Counted from the stretch's first letter, positions 56,149-64,000 are shown. The stretch is DNA of 64,000 nucleotides from Xiheimicrobium sp052034585 (GCA_052034585.1 JBPOIJ010000081.1:62001-126000), one strand, 5' to 3'. The notes: generated from the sequence alone by a model not told the origin. Translations and numbers: made by a program.

Positions 56149-58014
56149 GTCGAGGTGCTCGTACGCCTTCATCACCTCGTTGGCCTCGGCCTGGGTGAGG
56201 GTGCCGGTCGACTTGTAGTGCGCGCGCAGCTGACGGAGCTTTTCCGCCGCGTGGATCAGCTCCTTCGTCTTGCTCGGCGTCTGCCCGTCTTCCTTGGCGA
56301 GCTGCTCGAGCTCGGCGAGTGAGGGCAGCTCGGGCATGGTGTCGAGCACTTGCTTCGCCTCGTCGATCGACCCCCGGTCGAGCTTCAGGCTGTCGAAGAT
56401 CTCGTGCCCGTTGGGATCGAGCTTGGTGCGATCGAGCGGCTCGAGCTTCGCAGGCTTCGCCTTCGCGACGGGCGCGGGAGGGATCGGCGGCAGCGCGGGG
56501 ACCAGCGGAGCCTCCTGAGGAGGCGTGGCCTCGCCAAACTGGTTCGGCTTGTTCGCGGCGTCCATGATGCTGCCCAGGCCCGCACAGAGGCAGCAGAGGC
56601 CGATCAGCGAGCCCCCGATGATGGCGACCCACTTCATCGTGCCGCCCTTCGTCGGGGGCTGGGTCACCTGCCCGGGCATCAGCTGGACCGGCTGCGGCGT
56701 GAGCTGCGGTTGTTGGACCGAGACCGCCGGGGCGGGCGTGTGCATCGGGCCGGGCGTGTTCATCGGTTGCGGAGTCTGGCCGGACGCCTGGGGCACGACC
56801 CACCCCTGGGCGGACGCGGGCGTCTGCTGCTGCACCTGCACCGGCGCGGGCGTCGGCGGCCGTGGCGCCTGTGGCATCGGCGTCGGCGCTCGCATCGGCT
56901 GGGGCGCGGGGGTGGGTTGCAGTCGCTGCGGCTGCAAGGGCGCGGCGCTCTGCGGGGCAGGGGTCGCGCGCTGCGGTGCGGCGGTCGCTCCCAGCATCAT
57001 CGACCGCGAGTCGACCGGAGCCTTGTGCGCTCCCAGCGTGCCCGGCCGTGGAATCGGAGCCTGCCCTGGCACCGGCATGCCCATCGCCGCTCGGAGCGCG
57101 TTCCCAAAGTCCTTCGCCGAGCCCCAGCGTTGCTCCTTCTCCTTCGCCAGGCCCGTCATCACCGTGTCGGCGAGCGGCGGCGGCAGATCGGCGGCGAGCT
57201 GAGCGAGGTGCGCGGGAGATTCGGTGCGTACCTTGACGATCAGCTCGGCGTAGCTCGAGGCGTCGATCGGCAGCCGCCCCGAGAGCAGCTCGTACATCAT
57301 CACCGCCACCGAGTAGACGTCGGCGCGGGCGTCGACGGAGCGCGCGTCGAAGAACTGCTCCGGCGCCATGTACGAGGGCGTGCCCATCGCCATGCCGGTC
57401 ATCGTCAGCCCGCTCTTGGTGCCGTCTTCGTGCATCTTCGAGATGCCGAAATCGAGCAGCTTGACGAAGTCCTTGTCGGTGCCACGGTCGTCCACCTTGC
57501 GCACGACGAAGGCGTTCGCCGGCTTCATGTCGCGGTGAACGATGCCCTTCTTGTGGGCGGCCTCGAGGCCCTCGAGCACCTGGAGGCACAGCAGCACCAC
57601 CCGCATCGGCGGCAAGGGCGCGCTCTGCGTCGCGAGATCCTTCAGGTCGAGGCCTTCGAGCAGCTCGAGCGCGAGAAAGGGCGTGCCGTCTTGCGCGGTG
57701 CCGGCGTCGAGCACCCGCACGATGTGATCGCTCCCCACGGCCGCAGCGGCGCGGGCCTCACGCAGGAAGCGCTCCACCATGCCTGGGTCCGCCCCGAGCG
57801 CGCGCTTGAGCACCTTGAGGGCCACCATCGCCTCGGTGTGCACGTGCTTGGCCTTGTAGACCGCACCGAACCCACCAGCGCCCAACAAGGAGACCAGCTC
57901 GTAGCGATCGAGCCGGGTGCCGATCGGGCCGGGCGCCGACATGCTGTCGCCCGTGCGGGGACACGCTGGCGTGCCTGGTGCGTGGGGCTGTCCACAGTGC
58001 TGGCAAGGCGTCAT
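56140..58014 (-). CDS. Ser/Thr kinase with Cys-rich N-terminus and transmembrane tail
   Basis: From ATG 58014 the protein has 624 residues. An N-terminal CxxC set (CQHCG, then PACPRTG) looks like an incomplete zinc ribbon with three cysteines. The kinase domain (residues 35-300) is intact: LGAGGFGAVYKA, HRDMKPANA, DFGISK, SYMAPEQ. A long Gln/Pro-rich linker of about 150 residues, one transmembrane helix (VAIIGGSLIGLCCLCAGLG) and a helical extracytoplasmic region of about 130 residues complete it. It is a sensor kinase of unknown ligand. The end overlaps the M32 peptidase gene by nine bases. Confidence 0.92.
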   Translation of the reverse strand: MTPCQHCGQPHAPGTPACPRTGDSMSAPGPIGTRLDRYELVSLLGAGGFGAVYKAKHVHTEAMVALKVLKRALGADPGMVERFLREARAAAAVGSDHIVRVLDAGTAQDGTPFLALELLEGLDLKDLATQSAPLPPMRVVLLCLQVLEGLEAAHKKGIVHRDMKPANAFVVRKVDDRGTDKDFVKLLDFGISKMHEDGTKSGLTMTGMAMGTPSYMAPEQFFDARSVDARADVYSVAVMMYELLSGRLPIDASSYAELIVKVRTESPAHLAQLAADLPPPLADTVMTGLAKEKEQRWGSAKDFGNALRAAMGMPVPGQAPIPRPGTLGAHKAPVDSRSMMLGATAAPQRATPAPQSAAPLQPQRLQPTPAPQPMRAPTPMPQAPRPPTPAPVQVQQQTPASAQGWVVPQASGQTPQPMNTPGPMHTPAPAVSVQQPQLTPQPVQLMPGQVTQPPTKGGTMKWVAIIGGSLIGLCCLCAGLGSIMDAANKPNQFGEATPPQEAPLVPALPPIPPAPVAKAKPAKLEPLDRTKLDPNGHEIFDSLKLDRGSIDEAKQVLDTMPELPSLAELEQLAKEDGQTPSKTKELIHAAEKLRQLRAHYKSTGTLTQAEANEVMKAYEHLDSM

Positions 58015-58149
58015 CGCCACCTCTCCTCGAGACGGCGAGACCGTACCGTGTGTACGGCTCGCGCGCAGCGTTCCTCGACACGAGCCCAACGAACGAGCCG
58101 CGCCTGTCTTGCGCCACCTCGTCACGGGAAGAGTGCTATTGGCGCCCGC

Positions 58150-59667
58150 GTGTCCGACGCCCCCAAACCCCCGTGGAGACTGCTGCTGATCGTCGCCGCA
58201 GTGCCGCTCCTCGACGCGGTGTTTCGAATGGGCCGGCTGCACCCCGACGAGGTCTACCAGTCGCTCGATCCAGCGATGAACCGCGCCTTCGGGTACGGGG
58301 TGCTCGCCTGGGAGTGGCAGGTCGGCCTTCGCAACTGGTTCGTACCCGGGCTGTTCTCGTACCTGCTCCAGCTCGCCGAGGTGTTCGGCGTTCGCGACGT
58401 GCAGGCGCGGAGGTTCGTCCTCGCGCTCCCGCAGTACGCGCTCCACCTGGCGATGCTGCTCGCGGTGTGGCGCTTCACCCTGCGTCGCACGAACGCCCGC
58501 TTCGCTTCGTGGGCGGTGCTCCTCACCGGGCTCAACCCGTTCGTCATCGCCTTCGCCGGCCGGACGATGAGCGAGTCCTTCAGCGCCGCCTTCCTCGTCT
58601 GGGGCCTCGAGCGGCTCGACGCGAGCGACGCAGACACGCGCCCGCCGATCGCCTTCCTCGGAGGGGTGCTGCTCGGCTTCGCGCAGGTGACCCGCTACGG
58701 CTCGGCGGCCTTCATCGCTCCGGCCTTGGTGGTGCTCGCGGTCACTCGGCGATGGAGAGCCTTGGCCTTCTGCGTGCTCGGTGGCGCGGTCGTGGCGCTC
58801 GGGCTGGGCGTGCTCGACAAGCTCACCTGGGGCGCGACGCTGCCCAACGCCCGCTGGGGCGGCTGGTGGCACTCGTTCCAGGAATACGTCGACTACAACG
58901 TCATCTCCGGCAAGTCGGCGAGCTTCGGAACGAGCCCCTGGTACTACTACCTGCCGCGGGTGGCCGCGCCGGTCGGCATCGTCGGAGTGGCGCTGTGGCG
59001 GTGGAGGCCCGGCACGCGCGCGTGGCTCTTCTTCGTTCCTGCGATCGTCTACCTCGTCTCGGTGAGCGCCACGCCGCACAAGGAAGAGCGCTTCCTCTAC
59101 CCGATGCTCGTGCTGCTCTCGGTCGCGGGCACGCCTGCGCTCCTCGAGCTCCTCGGCGCCGCCTTCGCCTCGCTCGACGCGCCGCTCGGGTGGATGAAGG
59201 GCGCGCTCGGCAAGGGGCTGGGCGGCGCGACGCTGGTGGCCACCTTCTTTCCCATCGTCTTGGTGCTGGCGCCGAACCTCTGGTGGGAGGTGCTGACCGG
59301 CTTTCGTCCCCAGCGGCCGGAGCTCTTCCGGTTGACCGCGAGGGCGAGCCGCGAGGCGACCGGCCTGGTGGTGATGAACGAGGGGCTCTGGGGCTCGGGC
59401 GGGAGCTTCTGGTTCAACGGCTCCAACGTCTTCTTCCGCGGCCAGGAGCGCGCCGGCACCGCCGATCACTGGTGGTGCACCTGCGACTTCCCCGAAGAGC
59501 AGTGCTTTCAGCTCGCCGCCCAGACGCCGCAGTTCAACCGGATCATCTTGCTGGGCCCACTCGAGCCAGGGCGTCTCGAGCACGCCAAGCAACTCTTCAC
59601 CGCCGCGGGCTTCTCCCTCGTCGATCAAGACGGCGAGGGGCTCTACTTCCTCCGCGGGAGCCGCTGA
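58150..59667 (+). CDS. GT22-type mannosyltransferase (PIG-B/ALG9-like)
   Basis: From GTG 58150 the protein has 505 residues and about ten membrane helices. The catalytic loop of the GT22 family is visible early: RLHPDEVYQSLDPAM has the acidic residue used by PIG-B/ALG-type enzymes. The late family signature is ATPHKEERFLYPM (HKExRFxxP). These enzymes use polyprenyl-phosphate-mannose or a similar donor to extend membrane-bound glycans. Eukaryote-type GT22 proteins are uncommon in bacteria. A short gap separates it from the kinase gene, which points away. Confidence 0.85.
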   Translation: MSDAPKPPWRLLLIVAAVPLLDAVFRMGRLHPDEVYQSLDPAMNRAFGYGVLAWEWQVGLRNWFVPGLFSYLLQLAEVFGVRDVQARRFVLALPQYALHLAMLLAVWRFTLRRTNARFASWAVLLTGLNPFVIAFAGRTMSESFSAAFLVWGLERLDASDADTRPPIAFLGGVLLGFAQVTRYGSAAFIAPALVVLAVTRRWRALAFCVLGGAVVALGLGVLDKLTWGATLPNARWGGWWHSFQEYVDYNVISGKSASFGTSPWYYYLPRVAAPVGIVGVALWRWRPGTRAWLFFVPAIVYLVSVSATPHKEERFLYPMLVLLSVAGTPALLELLGAAFASLDAPLGWMKGALGKGLGGATLVATFFPIVLVLAPNLWWEVLTGFRPQRPELFRLTARASREATGLVVMNEGLWGSGGSFWFNGSNVFFRGQERAGTADHWWCTCDFPEEQCFQLAAQTPQFNRIILLGPLEPGRLEHAKQLFTAAGFSLVDQDGEGLYFLRGSR

Positions 59668-59679
59668 GCCGGGGAGCCA

Positions 59680-59715
59680 GAAAACGAAACAGCCGCTCCC
59701 CGAAGGAAGCGGCTG
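59680..59715 (-). terminator. Rho-independent terminator of SRP RNA
   Basis: On the minus strand the inverted repeat CAGCCGCT / AGCGGCTG (59690-59697 and 59708-59715) closes a ten-base loop and is followed by a T-rich run TTTCGTTTTC. It lies just after the SRP RNA and ends the serS/tRNA/tadA transcript. On the plus strand there is no T run, so it is not a strong terminator for the GT22 gene. Confidence 0.75.
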
Positions 59716-59721
59716 CGAAAA

Positions 59722-59807
59722 GGACGGCCAGGACACACGCGAAGTAACGCTACCGTTGCTTCCTTCCGGACCTGGCGGGGTTCACGGCCCCGCGTTGCCC
59801 TGACCAG
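59722..59807 (-). ncRNA. ffs: Signal recognition particle RNA, small bacterial type
   Basis: The minus strand reads CTGGTCAGGGCAACGCGGGG and later CAGGTCCGGAAGGAAGCAAC, the SRP RNA core with the GGAA tetraloop and the 5'-side/3'-side internal loops that bind Ffh. The ends pair as GGTCAGGGCA with TGTCCTGGCC. Length is about 86 nt, the short 4.5S type. It should bind Ffh to target membrane proteins. It is followed by a strong terminator. Confidence 0.93.
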
Positions 59808-59847
59808 AAGTTGTTTCGACTGCGAAGACTCTATCAGCCGTCTTTGC

Positions 59848-59933
59848 GGAGAGGGTGGGATTCGAACCCACGAAACCCTTTCAGATTTACACGCTTTCCA
59901 GGCGTGCGCCTTCAGCCGCTCGGCCACCTCTCC
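59848..59933 (-). tRNA. tRNA-Ser (GGA)
   Basis: The 86-nt cloverleaf has acceptor GGAGAGG/CCTCTCC, anticodon arm CACGC-CTGGAAA-GCGTG (anticodon GGA, reading UCU/UCC), the long serine variable arm and T-loop TTCGAAT. CCA is not encoded. Confidence 0.97.
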
Positions 59934-59966
59934 AACGTCGCCGAGCCAACAGCCTCGACGGGAAGC

Positions 59967-60052
59967 GGAGAGAGTAGGATTCGAACCTACGATACCGTTA
60001 CCGGTATGCCTGATTTCGAGTCAGGTGCCTTCGACCACTCGGCCATCTCTCC
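59967..60052 (-). tRNA. tRNA-Ser (CGA)
   Basis: The 86-nt cloverleaf has acceptor GGAGAGA/TCTCTCC, anticodon arm CCTGA-CTCGAAA-TCAGG (anticodon CGA, reading UCG) and a long variable arm. CCA is not encoded. It starts 10 bases after the tadA stop. Confidence 0.97.
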
Positions 60053-60062
60053 ATCTCGACTG

Positions 60063-60560
60063 CTATTCACTTGTCGGGTCCTTCGCGGCGTTCCGTTCTC
60101 GCAACGCTTTGAAGAACGACTTCAAGACTGCCCCACACTCGTCGCCCAGCACGCCCTGCGTCACCTCGAGCCGGTGGTTGAGCCGGCTGTCTCTCGTCAG
60201 ATCGTAGAGGGAGCCGACGCAGCCCGCCTTTGGGTCCGACGCGCCGAAGACGAGTCGATCGACTCGGCTCAGCACCAACGCCCCGGCGCACATCGCGCAG
60301 GGTTCGAGCGTCACGTACACCGTCACGCCCGACAACCTCCACACGCCCAACCGCTCCGACGCCTGCTTCATCGCGGTGAACTCGGCGTGTGAAAACGGGT
60401 CTCGATCGAGCTCCCGCCGGTTCATTCCTTCGCCGATCACCACCCCGTCCTTCACGGCCACCGCGCCGACCGGAACCTCTCCGAGCGCCGCGGCCTGCTT
60501 CGCCAGCTCGAGCGCTCGCCGCATGAAGCCTTCGTCGACGGCTGTTCGGTCGTGCGTCAC
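60063..60560 (-). CDS. tadA: tRNA-specific adenosine deaminase
   Basis: The 165-residue enzyme (from GTG 60560; an ATG at 60524 is an alternative) converts A34 to inosine in tRNA-Arg(ACG). The zinc site is FSHAEFTAM (His and catalytic Glu) and EPCAMCAGA (two Cys). It sits between tRNA-Arg(ACG), 13 bases upstream, and tRNA-Ser(CGA), 10 bases downstream, all on the minus strand, so it is likely expressed from the tRNA transcript. No Shine-Dalgarno is visible before the GTG; before the ATG there is a weak GAAGG. Confidence 0.95.
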   Translation of the reverse strand: MTHDRTAVDEGFMRRALELAKQAAALGEVPVGAVAVKDGVVIGEGMNRRELDRDPFSHAEFTAMKQASERLGVWRLSGVTVYVTLEPCAMCAGALVLSRVDRLVFGASDPKAGCVGSLYDLTRDSRLNHRLEVTQGVLGDECGAVLKSFFKALRERNAAKDPTSE

Positions 60561-60573
60561 AGGAGAAGTGATG

Positions 60574-60647
60574 CGCTCCCTGGAGGATTCGAACCTCCGG
60601 CCTCTGGATTCGTAGTCCAGCGCTCTATCCAGCTGAGCTAAGGGAGC
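60574..60647 (-). tRNA. tRNA-Arg (ACG)
   Basis: The 74-nt cloverleaf has acceptor GCTCCCT/AGGGAGC, D arm GCTCAGCTGGATAGAGC, anticodon arm CTGGA-CTACGAA-TCCAG (anticodon ACG) and T arm GGAGG-TTCGAAT-CCTCC. It needs TadA to become ICG and read CGU, CGC and CGA. The tadA gene begins 13 bases downstream. CCA is not encoded. Confidence 0.97.
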
Positions 60648-60693
60648 TTGCGTAGGCGAAATGCTTGATGCCGACGACTCGGTACCAAGGTGC

Positions 60694-60779
60694 GGAGAGA
60701 GAGGGATTCGAACCCTCGATACCCTTACGAGTATACAGGTTTAGCAAACCTGCGCCTTCAGCCTCTCGGCCATCTCTCC
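60694..60779 (-). tRNA. tRNA-Ser (GCU)
   Basis: The 86-nt cloverleaf has acceptor GGAGAGA/TCTCTCC, anticodon arm CAGGT-TTGCTAA-ACCTG (anticodon GCU, reading AGC/AGU) and a long variable arm. CCA is not encoded. Confidence 0.97.
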
Positions 60780-60815
60780 ACGACGAAACTGTCAAAGAAC
60801 CACAAGCCACTTCTC

Positions 60816-60902
60816 GGAGCAGGAAGGATTCGAACCTTCGGAAGCCTTTCAGCTTCTGCGGTTTTCAAGACCGCTGCCTTCAGCCACTCGGCCACTGCTC
60901 CC
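60816..60902 (-). tRNA. tRNA-Ser (UGA)
   Basis: The 87-nt cloverleaf has acceptor GGAGCAG/CTGCTCC, anticodon arm GCGGT-CTTGAAA-ACCGC (anticodon UGA, reading UCA and wobble codons) and a long variable arm. CCA is not encoded. It is the first tRNA after serS; the 190-base spacer (60903-61092) shows no gene or clear hairpin. Confidence 0.97.
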
Positions 60903-61092
60903 TGACCGAACGCTCCGCCGGAACTCCCATCAGGCGTGACTCAAGCCCTGACTCCAGCGACCCTTCGCCCTGACAGACATCGTCGGGGGCGCTCCTGCTA
61001 TCGCAAGGCGTCTGGGGACGCAACGCTGATCAACCCGACTCAGTCGGCGCCGAGCCTGATCGTTTGAGCCGCGTGGATCAGGCCGCGCGTAC

Positions 61093-62388
61093 TCAACTCG
61101 GCTTGAGCTCGGTGAGCCCACCCATGTACGGGACGAGCACCTCGGGCACCTTCACCGAGCCGTCTTCGCGCTGGTAGTTCTCGAGGATCGCCACCACCGT
61201 GCGGCCGACCGCGAGCCCGGAGCCGTTGAGGGTGTGCACCAGCTGCGGCTTCTCGCCTTGCGCGGGCCGGAAGCGGATCTTCGCGCGCCGCGCCTGGAAA
61301 TCGGAGAAGCAGGAACAGCTCGAGATCTCCCGGTACGCGTCTTGCCCCGGCAGCCAGACCTCGAGGTCGTAGGTCTTCGTCGAAGCGAAGCCCATGTCGC
61401 CCGTGCACAGCAGCACCACGCGGTAGTGAAGCCCGAGCTTGTCGAGAATGTTGCAGGCGTCTTGGGTGAGCTGCTCGAGCGCCTCCATCGACTGATCGGG
61501 CTTGGCGAACTGCACCAGCTCGACCTTGTGGAACTGGTGCATGCGAATGAGGCCGCGGGTGTCTTTCCCGGCCGAGCCCGCCTCGGCGCGGAAGCACGGA
61601 GAGAACGCGCAGTACTTGAGCGGCAGCGGCCCCTCGAGGATCTCGTCCGAGTGGAAGTTGGTGACTGGCACTTCCGCGGTGGGAATGAGGAAGAACTCGC
61701 TGCGCTTCTTCTCTTCCTCGGTCTCGCCGAAGCCCATCGTCTTGAACGCGTCGGCCGCGAACTTGGGCAGCTGGCCGGTGCCGGTCATCGACTGGCGCGA
61801 CACCAGGTACGGCGGCAACAGCTCGAGGTAGCCGCGCTTGGAGTGCTCGTCGATCATGAAGGCGGTGAGGGCCCGCTCCATCCTCGCGAGCGCGCCCTTC
61901 GAGAACGCGAACCGGCTGCCCGAGACCTTCACGGCGCGCTCGAAGTCGAGCAGGCCGAGCTTCTCGCCCACGTCGAAGTGGTGCTTGGGCTTGAAGGTGA
62001 AGGTCGGCTTGGTGCCGGAGGTGCGGACGACCTGATTGTCGTGCTCCGAGGTGCCGGTGGGCACCGACTCGTGCGGCACGTTCGGAGTCGTCATCATCAC
62101 CGCGAACAGCTGCTCCTCGAGCGCCTTGAGCTTGCCCTCGGCGTCCTTGATCACCTGGCCGAGCTCGCGCATCTCGGTCTTCAGCTCGTCCGACGGCTTC
62201 CCGCCCGCCTTCTTGATGTCCTCCTGCACCTTGTTCTTCTTCGCCTGGTTGGTCTCGAGCTCGATGTTGAGCTTCTTGCGCTCGCCGAAGAGCTCCTTGA
62301 AGCGCGAGAGGTCGAGCTTCTCTCCGCGCGCCGCCAGCCGACCCACCACCGCCTCGAAGTTCTTCGCGACCCAGTTCAAGTCCAGCAC
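61093..62388 (-). CDS. serS: Seryl-tRNA synthetase
   Basis: The 431-residue class II synthetase charges tRNA-Ser. The N-terminal 110 residues are the long coiled-coil arm that grips the variable arm of tRNA-Ser (ELETNQAKKNKVQEDIKKAG). Catalytic motif 2 is FRAEAGSAGKDTRGLIRMHQ and motif 3 is NGSGLAVGRTVVAILENYQR. The GTG start at 62388 is one base after the stop of the upstream TPR gene, so the two are coupled. The tRNAs it charges follow on the same strand. Confidence 0.97.
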   Translation of the reverse strand: MLDLNWVAKNFEAVVGRLAARGEKLDLSRFKELFGERKKLNIELETNQAKKNKVQEDIKKAGGKPSDELKTEMRELGQVIKDAEGKLKALEEQLFAVMMTTPNVPHESVPTGTSEHDNQVVRTSGTKPTFTFKPKHHFDVGEKLGLLDFERAVKVSGSRFAFSKGALARMERALTAFMIDEHSKRGYLELLPPYLVSRQSMTGTGQLPKFAADAFKTMGFGETEEEKKRSEFFLIPTAEVPVTNFHSDEILEGPLPLKYCAFSPCFRAEAGSAGKDTRGLIRMHQFHKVELVQFAKPDQSMEALEQLTQDACNILDKLGLHYRVVLLCTGDMGFASTKTYDLEVWLPGQDAYREISSCSCFSDFQARRAKIRFRPAQGEKPQLVHTLNGSGLAVGRTVVAILENYQREDGSVKVPEVLVPYMGGLTELKPS

Positions 62389-62389
62389 G

Positions 62390-64000
62390 TCACTTCCCCT
62401 TCTCTTCCTGCTCGAGGTCGCTCAAATCGTCCTCCACCACCTTGCGGACGACCGGCTCGTCGGTGGTGATCTCGAGGTACTTCTTCCACGAGTGCATCGC
62501 GTCCTGCGGCTTCTTGAGGTCCTTCTGCAGGTAGCCCAGCTCCTTGAAGATCTCCGCGTTCTTCGGGTCGACCTTCGCGGCCTTCTGCATCCACTCCACC
62601 GCCTTGGGGAAGGCCTTGGTGCCCTTCTCACGGTAGGCCTGGCCGAGCTTGAAGTAGGCGTAGACCAGCCCCGGGTTCTCGGGGTCGGCCTCGATCGCGG
62701 CGGTGTACGCCTTCACGGCTCCGTCCCAGTCTTCGAGCTTGGTGTGCGCGTCTCCCATCGCCGCGCGCGCGGTGTTCCTCCCGGGATCGACGGCCAAGGC
62801 CTTCTCGAACGACTCGACCGCCTCCTTGAGCTGGTTGCGATCGACGAAGATGCGGCCGAGCGTCTCGAGGGCGTCGGCGTACTTCGGGTTGATCTCGATG
62901 GCGGCGCGGAACTCGACGATGGCCTCGTCGCTCTTGCGGGCATCGGCGAGGATCCGCCCGTACCAGTAGCGGTACACCGGGTTCTTCGGGTCGCTCTCGA
63001 GGGCGCGCTTGATCGCCTCGGTCGCTTGGGAGTGATCGCGCGAGGCGTTCTTCACCCGCGCCAGGTAGAAGTTCCCATCGGCGTGGCTGGGCTCCGACTG
63101 GATCGCGCTGAGGAGGTGGCCCAAGGAGTCGTTGAGCTTGCCCTGCTCGAACTCGACGGCGCCGAGGGTGACGATCACCTGGGTGTTGCGCGGCTCCTCT
63201 TCGCGCGCCTTCTGGAGCTCCTGCACCGCCTCGTCGAGCCGCTGCAGCTTCCACAGCGCCATGCCCTTCTGCAGCCGGCCGCCCTGGAGCCGAGGGTTGA
63301 TCTCGAGCGCCTTCTCGATGTGGGCGAGGGCGAGGTCGGCCTTTCCGGTCTCCAGCGCCACCCGTGACAGCCCGCGGTAGGCCTCGCTCGACATCGGGTT
63401 GAGCTCGTTGGCCTCCTTGAACTCCTTCTCGGCGCGCTCGAGTTCACGCTCGTGGAAGGCGAGCTCCCCCATGCCGACGTGGAGCGCGGCGTTCTTCGCG
63501 TCACGCGTCAGGCCCTGCTCGAGAATCGGCGCGGCGTCGTTGAAGCGGCGCATGCGCACGTAGAGCCGCGAGAGGAAGAGGTAGGCGTCGGTGATGGTCG
63601 GGTCGGCGGCGATCGCTCGCTTGTAGCCGTCCTCTGCGCTCTTGGTGTCGTCGAGGGCGTCGGTCACCCGGCCCGAGAGGTACGACAGCATCGCGTTGCC
63701 GGGGAAGCGGGCGTTGGCGCTCGTCATCGCCTTGTTTGCTTCGTCCATCTTGCCCAGGAGGATGAGGCACGACAGGTAGCCCTCGGTGTAGTCGAGGTTG
63801 TCGGGCGCAGCGGAGGCGGCGTCGCGGTACAGCGGGAGCGCCTTCTCTGGCTGGTTGAGCGTCGTCAGCACCCGCGCCATGCGGGCCTGGCTGAACGCGT
63901 TCTTCGGGTCTGCCTTGAGGGCCTCCTCGAAGACGGGCAACGAGTCGGTCAGCTTGCCGTCGACGACGAGCGCCTCGCCCTCGAGCGCGAGCGCCTTCGA
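62390..64000 (-). CDS. TPR-repeat protein, partial
   Basis: The frame is open from the right edge of the window to a stop at 62390, so the start lies outside; 536 residues are visible. Tetratricopeptide repeats with the usual spacing fill it (for example ALPLYRDAASAAPDNLDYTE, AHIEKALEINPRLQGGRLQK, AIVEFRAAIEINPKYADALE), giving about 14 repeats, ending in an acidic tail (LSDLEQEEKGK). TPR solenoids are protein-interaction scaffolds. It is one base from serS, so it is probably co-transcribed with it. An internal TTG at 63940 is not the true start. Confidence 0.88.
   Translation of the reverse strand, partial: SKALALEGEALVVDGKLTDSLPVFEEALKADPKNAFSQARMARVLTTLNQPEKALPLYRDAASAAPDNLDYTEGYLSCLILLGKMDEANKAMTSANARFPGNAMLSYLSGRVTDALDDTKSAEDGYKRAIAADPTITDAYLFLSRLYVRMRRFNDAAPILEQGLTRDAKNAALHVGMGELAFHERELERAEKEFKEANELNPMSSEAYRGLSRVALETGKADLALAHIEKALEINPRLQGGRLQKGMALWKLQRLDEAVQELQKAREEEPRNTQVIVTLGAVEFEQGKLNDSLGHLLSAIQSEPSHADGNFYLARVKNASRDHSQATEAIKRALESDPKNPVYRYWYGRILADARKSDEAIVEFRAAIEINPKYADALETLGRIFVDRNQLKEAVESFEKALAVDPGRNTARAAMGDAHTKLEDWDGAVKAYTAAIEADPENPGLVYAYFKLGQAYREKGTKAFPKAVEWMQKAAKVDPKNAEIFKELGYLQKDLKKPQDAMHSWKKYLEITTDEPVVRKVVEDDLSDLEQEEKGK

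Overview
The window is GC-rich chromosomal DNA from a Myxococcota bacterium, most likely of the Myxococcales. Supporting signs are a sigma factor of the Myxococcales-type sigma-70 family, a C-terminal sorting tail of the MYXO-CTERM type on a secreted metallohydrolase, three Hanks-type Ser/Thr kinases, DUF4388 and DUF1592/DUF1552 genes, many short lipoproteins and Gly/Ser-rich linkers. Coding density is very high, there is no gene-free stretch above about 300 bases, and ATGA/GTGA start-stop overlaps are common. I saw no transposase, integrase, phage gene or CRISPR array.

Layout. 0-5.5 kb: two secreted proteins, a LysR fragment, methionine aminopeptidase, an ABC exporter and DnaJ. 5.5-9 kb: a Ser/Thr kinase and a divergent GroEL paralogue. 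9.2-12.1 kb: a coupled operon of a PEBP-family protein plus the AMMECR1/MEMO1/radical-SAM triad. 12-25 kb: uracil-DNA glycosylase, lipoproteins, an esterase, an outer-membrane barrel paired with a CehA-like phosphoesterase, a kynureninase-like enzyme, and an LpoA-like/WD40/unknown operon. 25-34 kb: alkyltransferase, flavin reductase, a frameshifted ankyrin protein, a degenerate GT51 protein, a kinase-sigma-DUF1285 operon and a NylB-like serine hydrolase. 34-46 kb: a GT-C membrane protein, a RapA-like helicase, a DUF4388 protein, a class III cyclase, an M14 peptidase and the DUF1592/DUF1552 pair. 46-58 kb: PlsC plus an SDR, cytidine deaminase, a slipin, DUF1295, CBS and DUF697-SCP2 proteins, an M32 carboxypeptidase and a third kinase. 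58-64 kb: a GT22-type mannosyltransferase, then a co-oriented translation cluster on the minus strand.

The last cluster is the most coherent. Read in the direction of transcription it is: TPR protein, serS, tRNA-Ser(UGA), tRNA-Ser(GCU), tRNA-Arg(ACG), tadA, tRNA-Ser(CGA), tRNA-Ser(GGA), SRP RNA, terminator. It holds seryl-tRNA synthetase with a complete set of serine acceptors. The only other tRNA is the one TadA must edit, placed 13 bases upstream of tadA.

The best candidates for poorly understood biology are the PEBP/AmmeMemoRadiSam operon, the kinase-sigma-DUF1285 operon, an SDR whose catalytic Tyr is His, the degenerate GT51 protein, the DUF697-SCP2 fusion, and the barrel/CehA pair. All calls come from reading the sequence; no database search was run.
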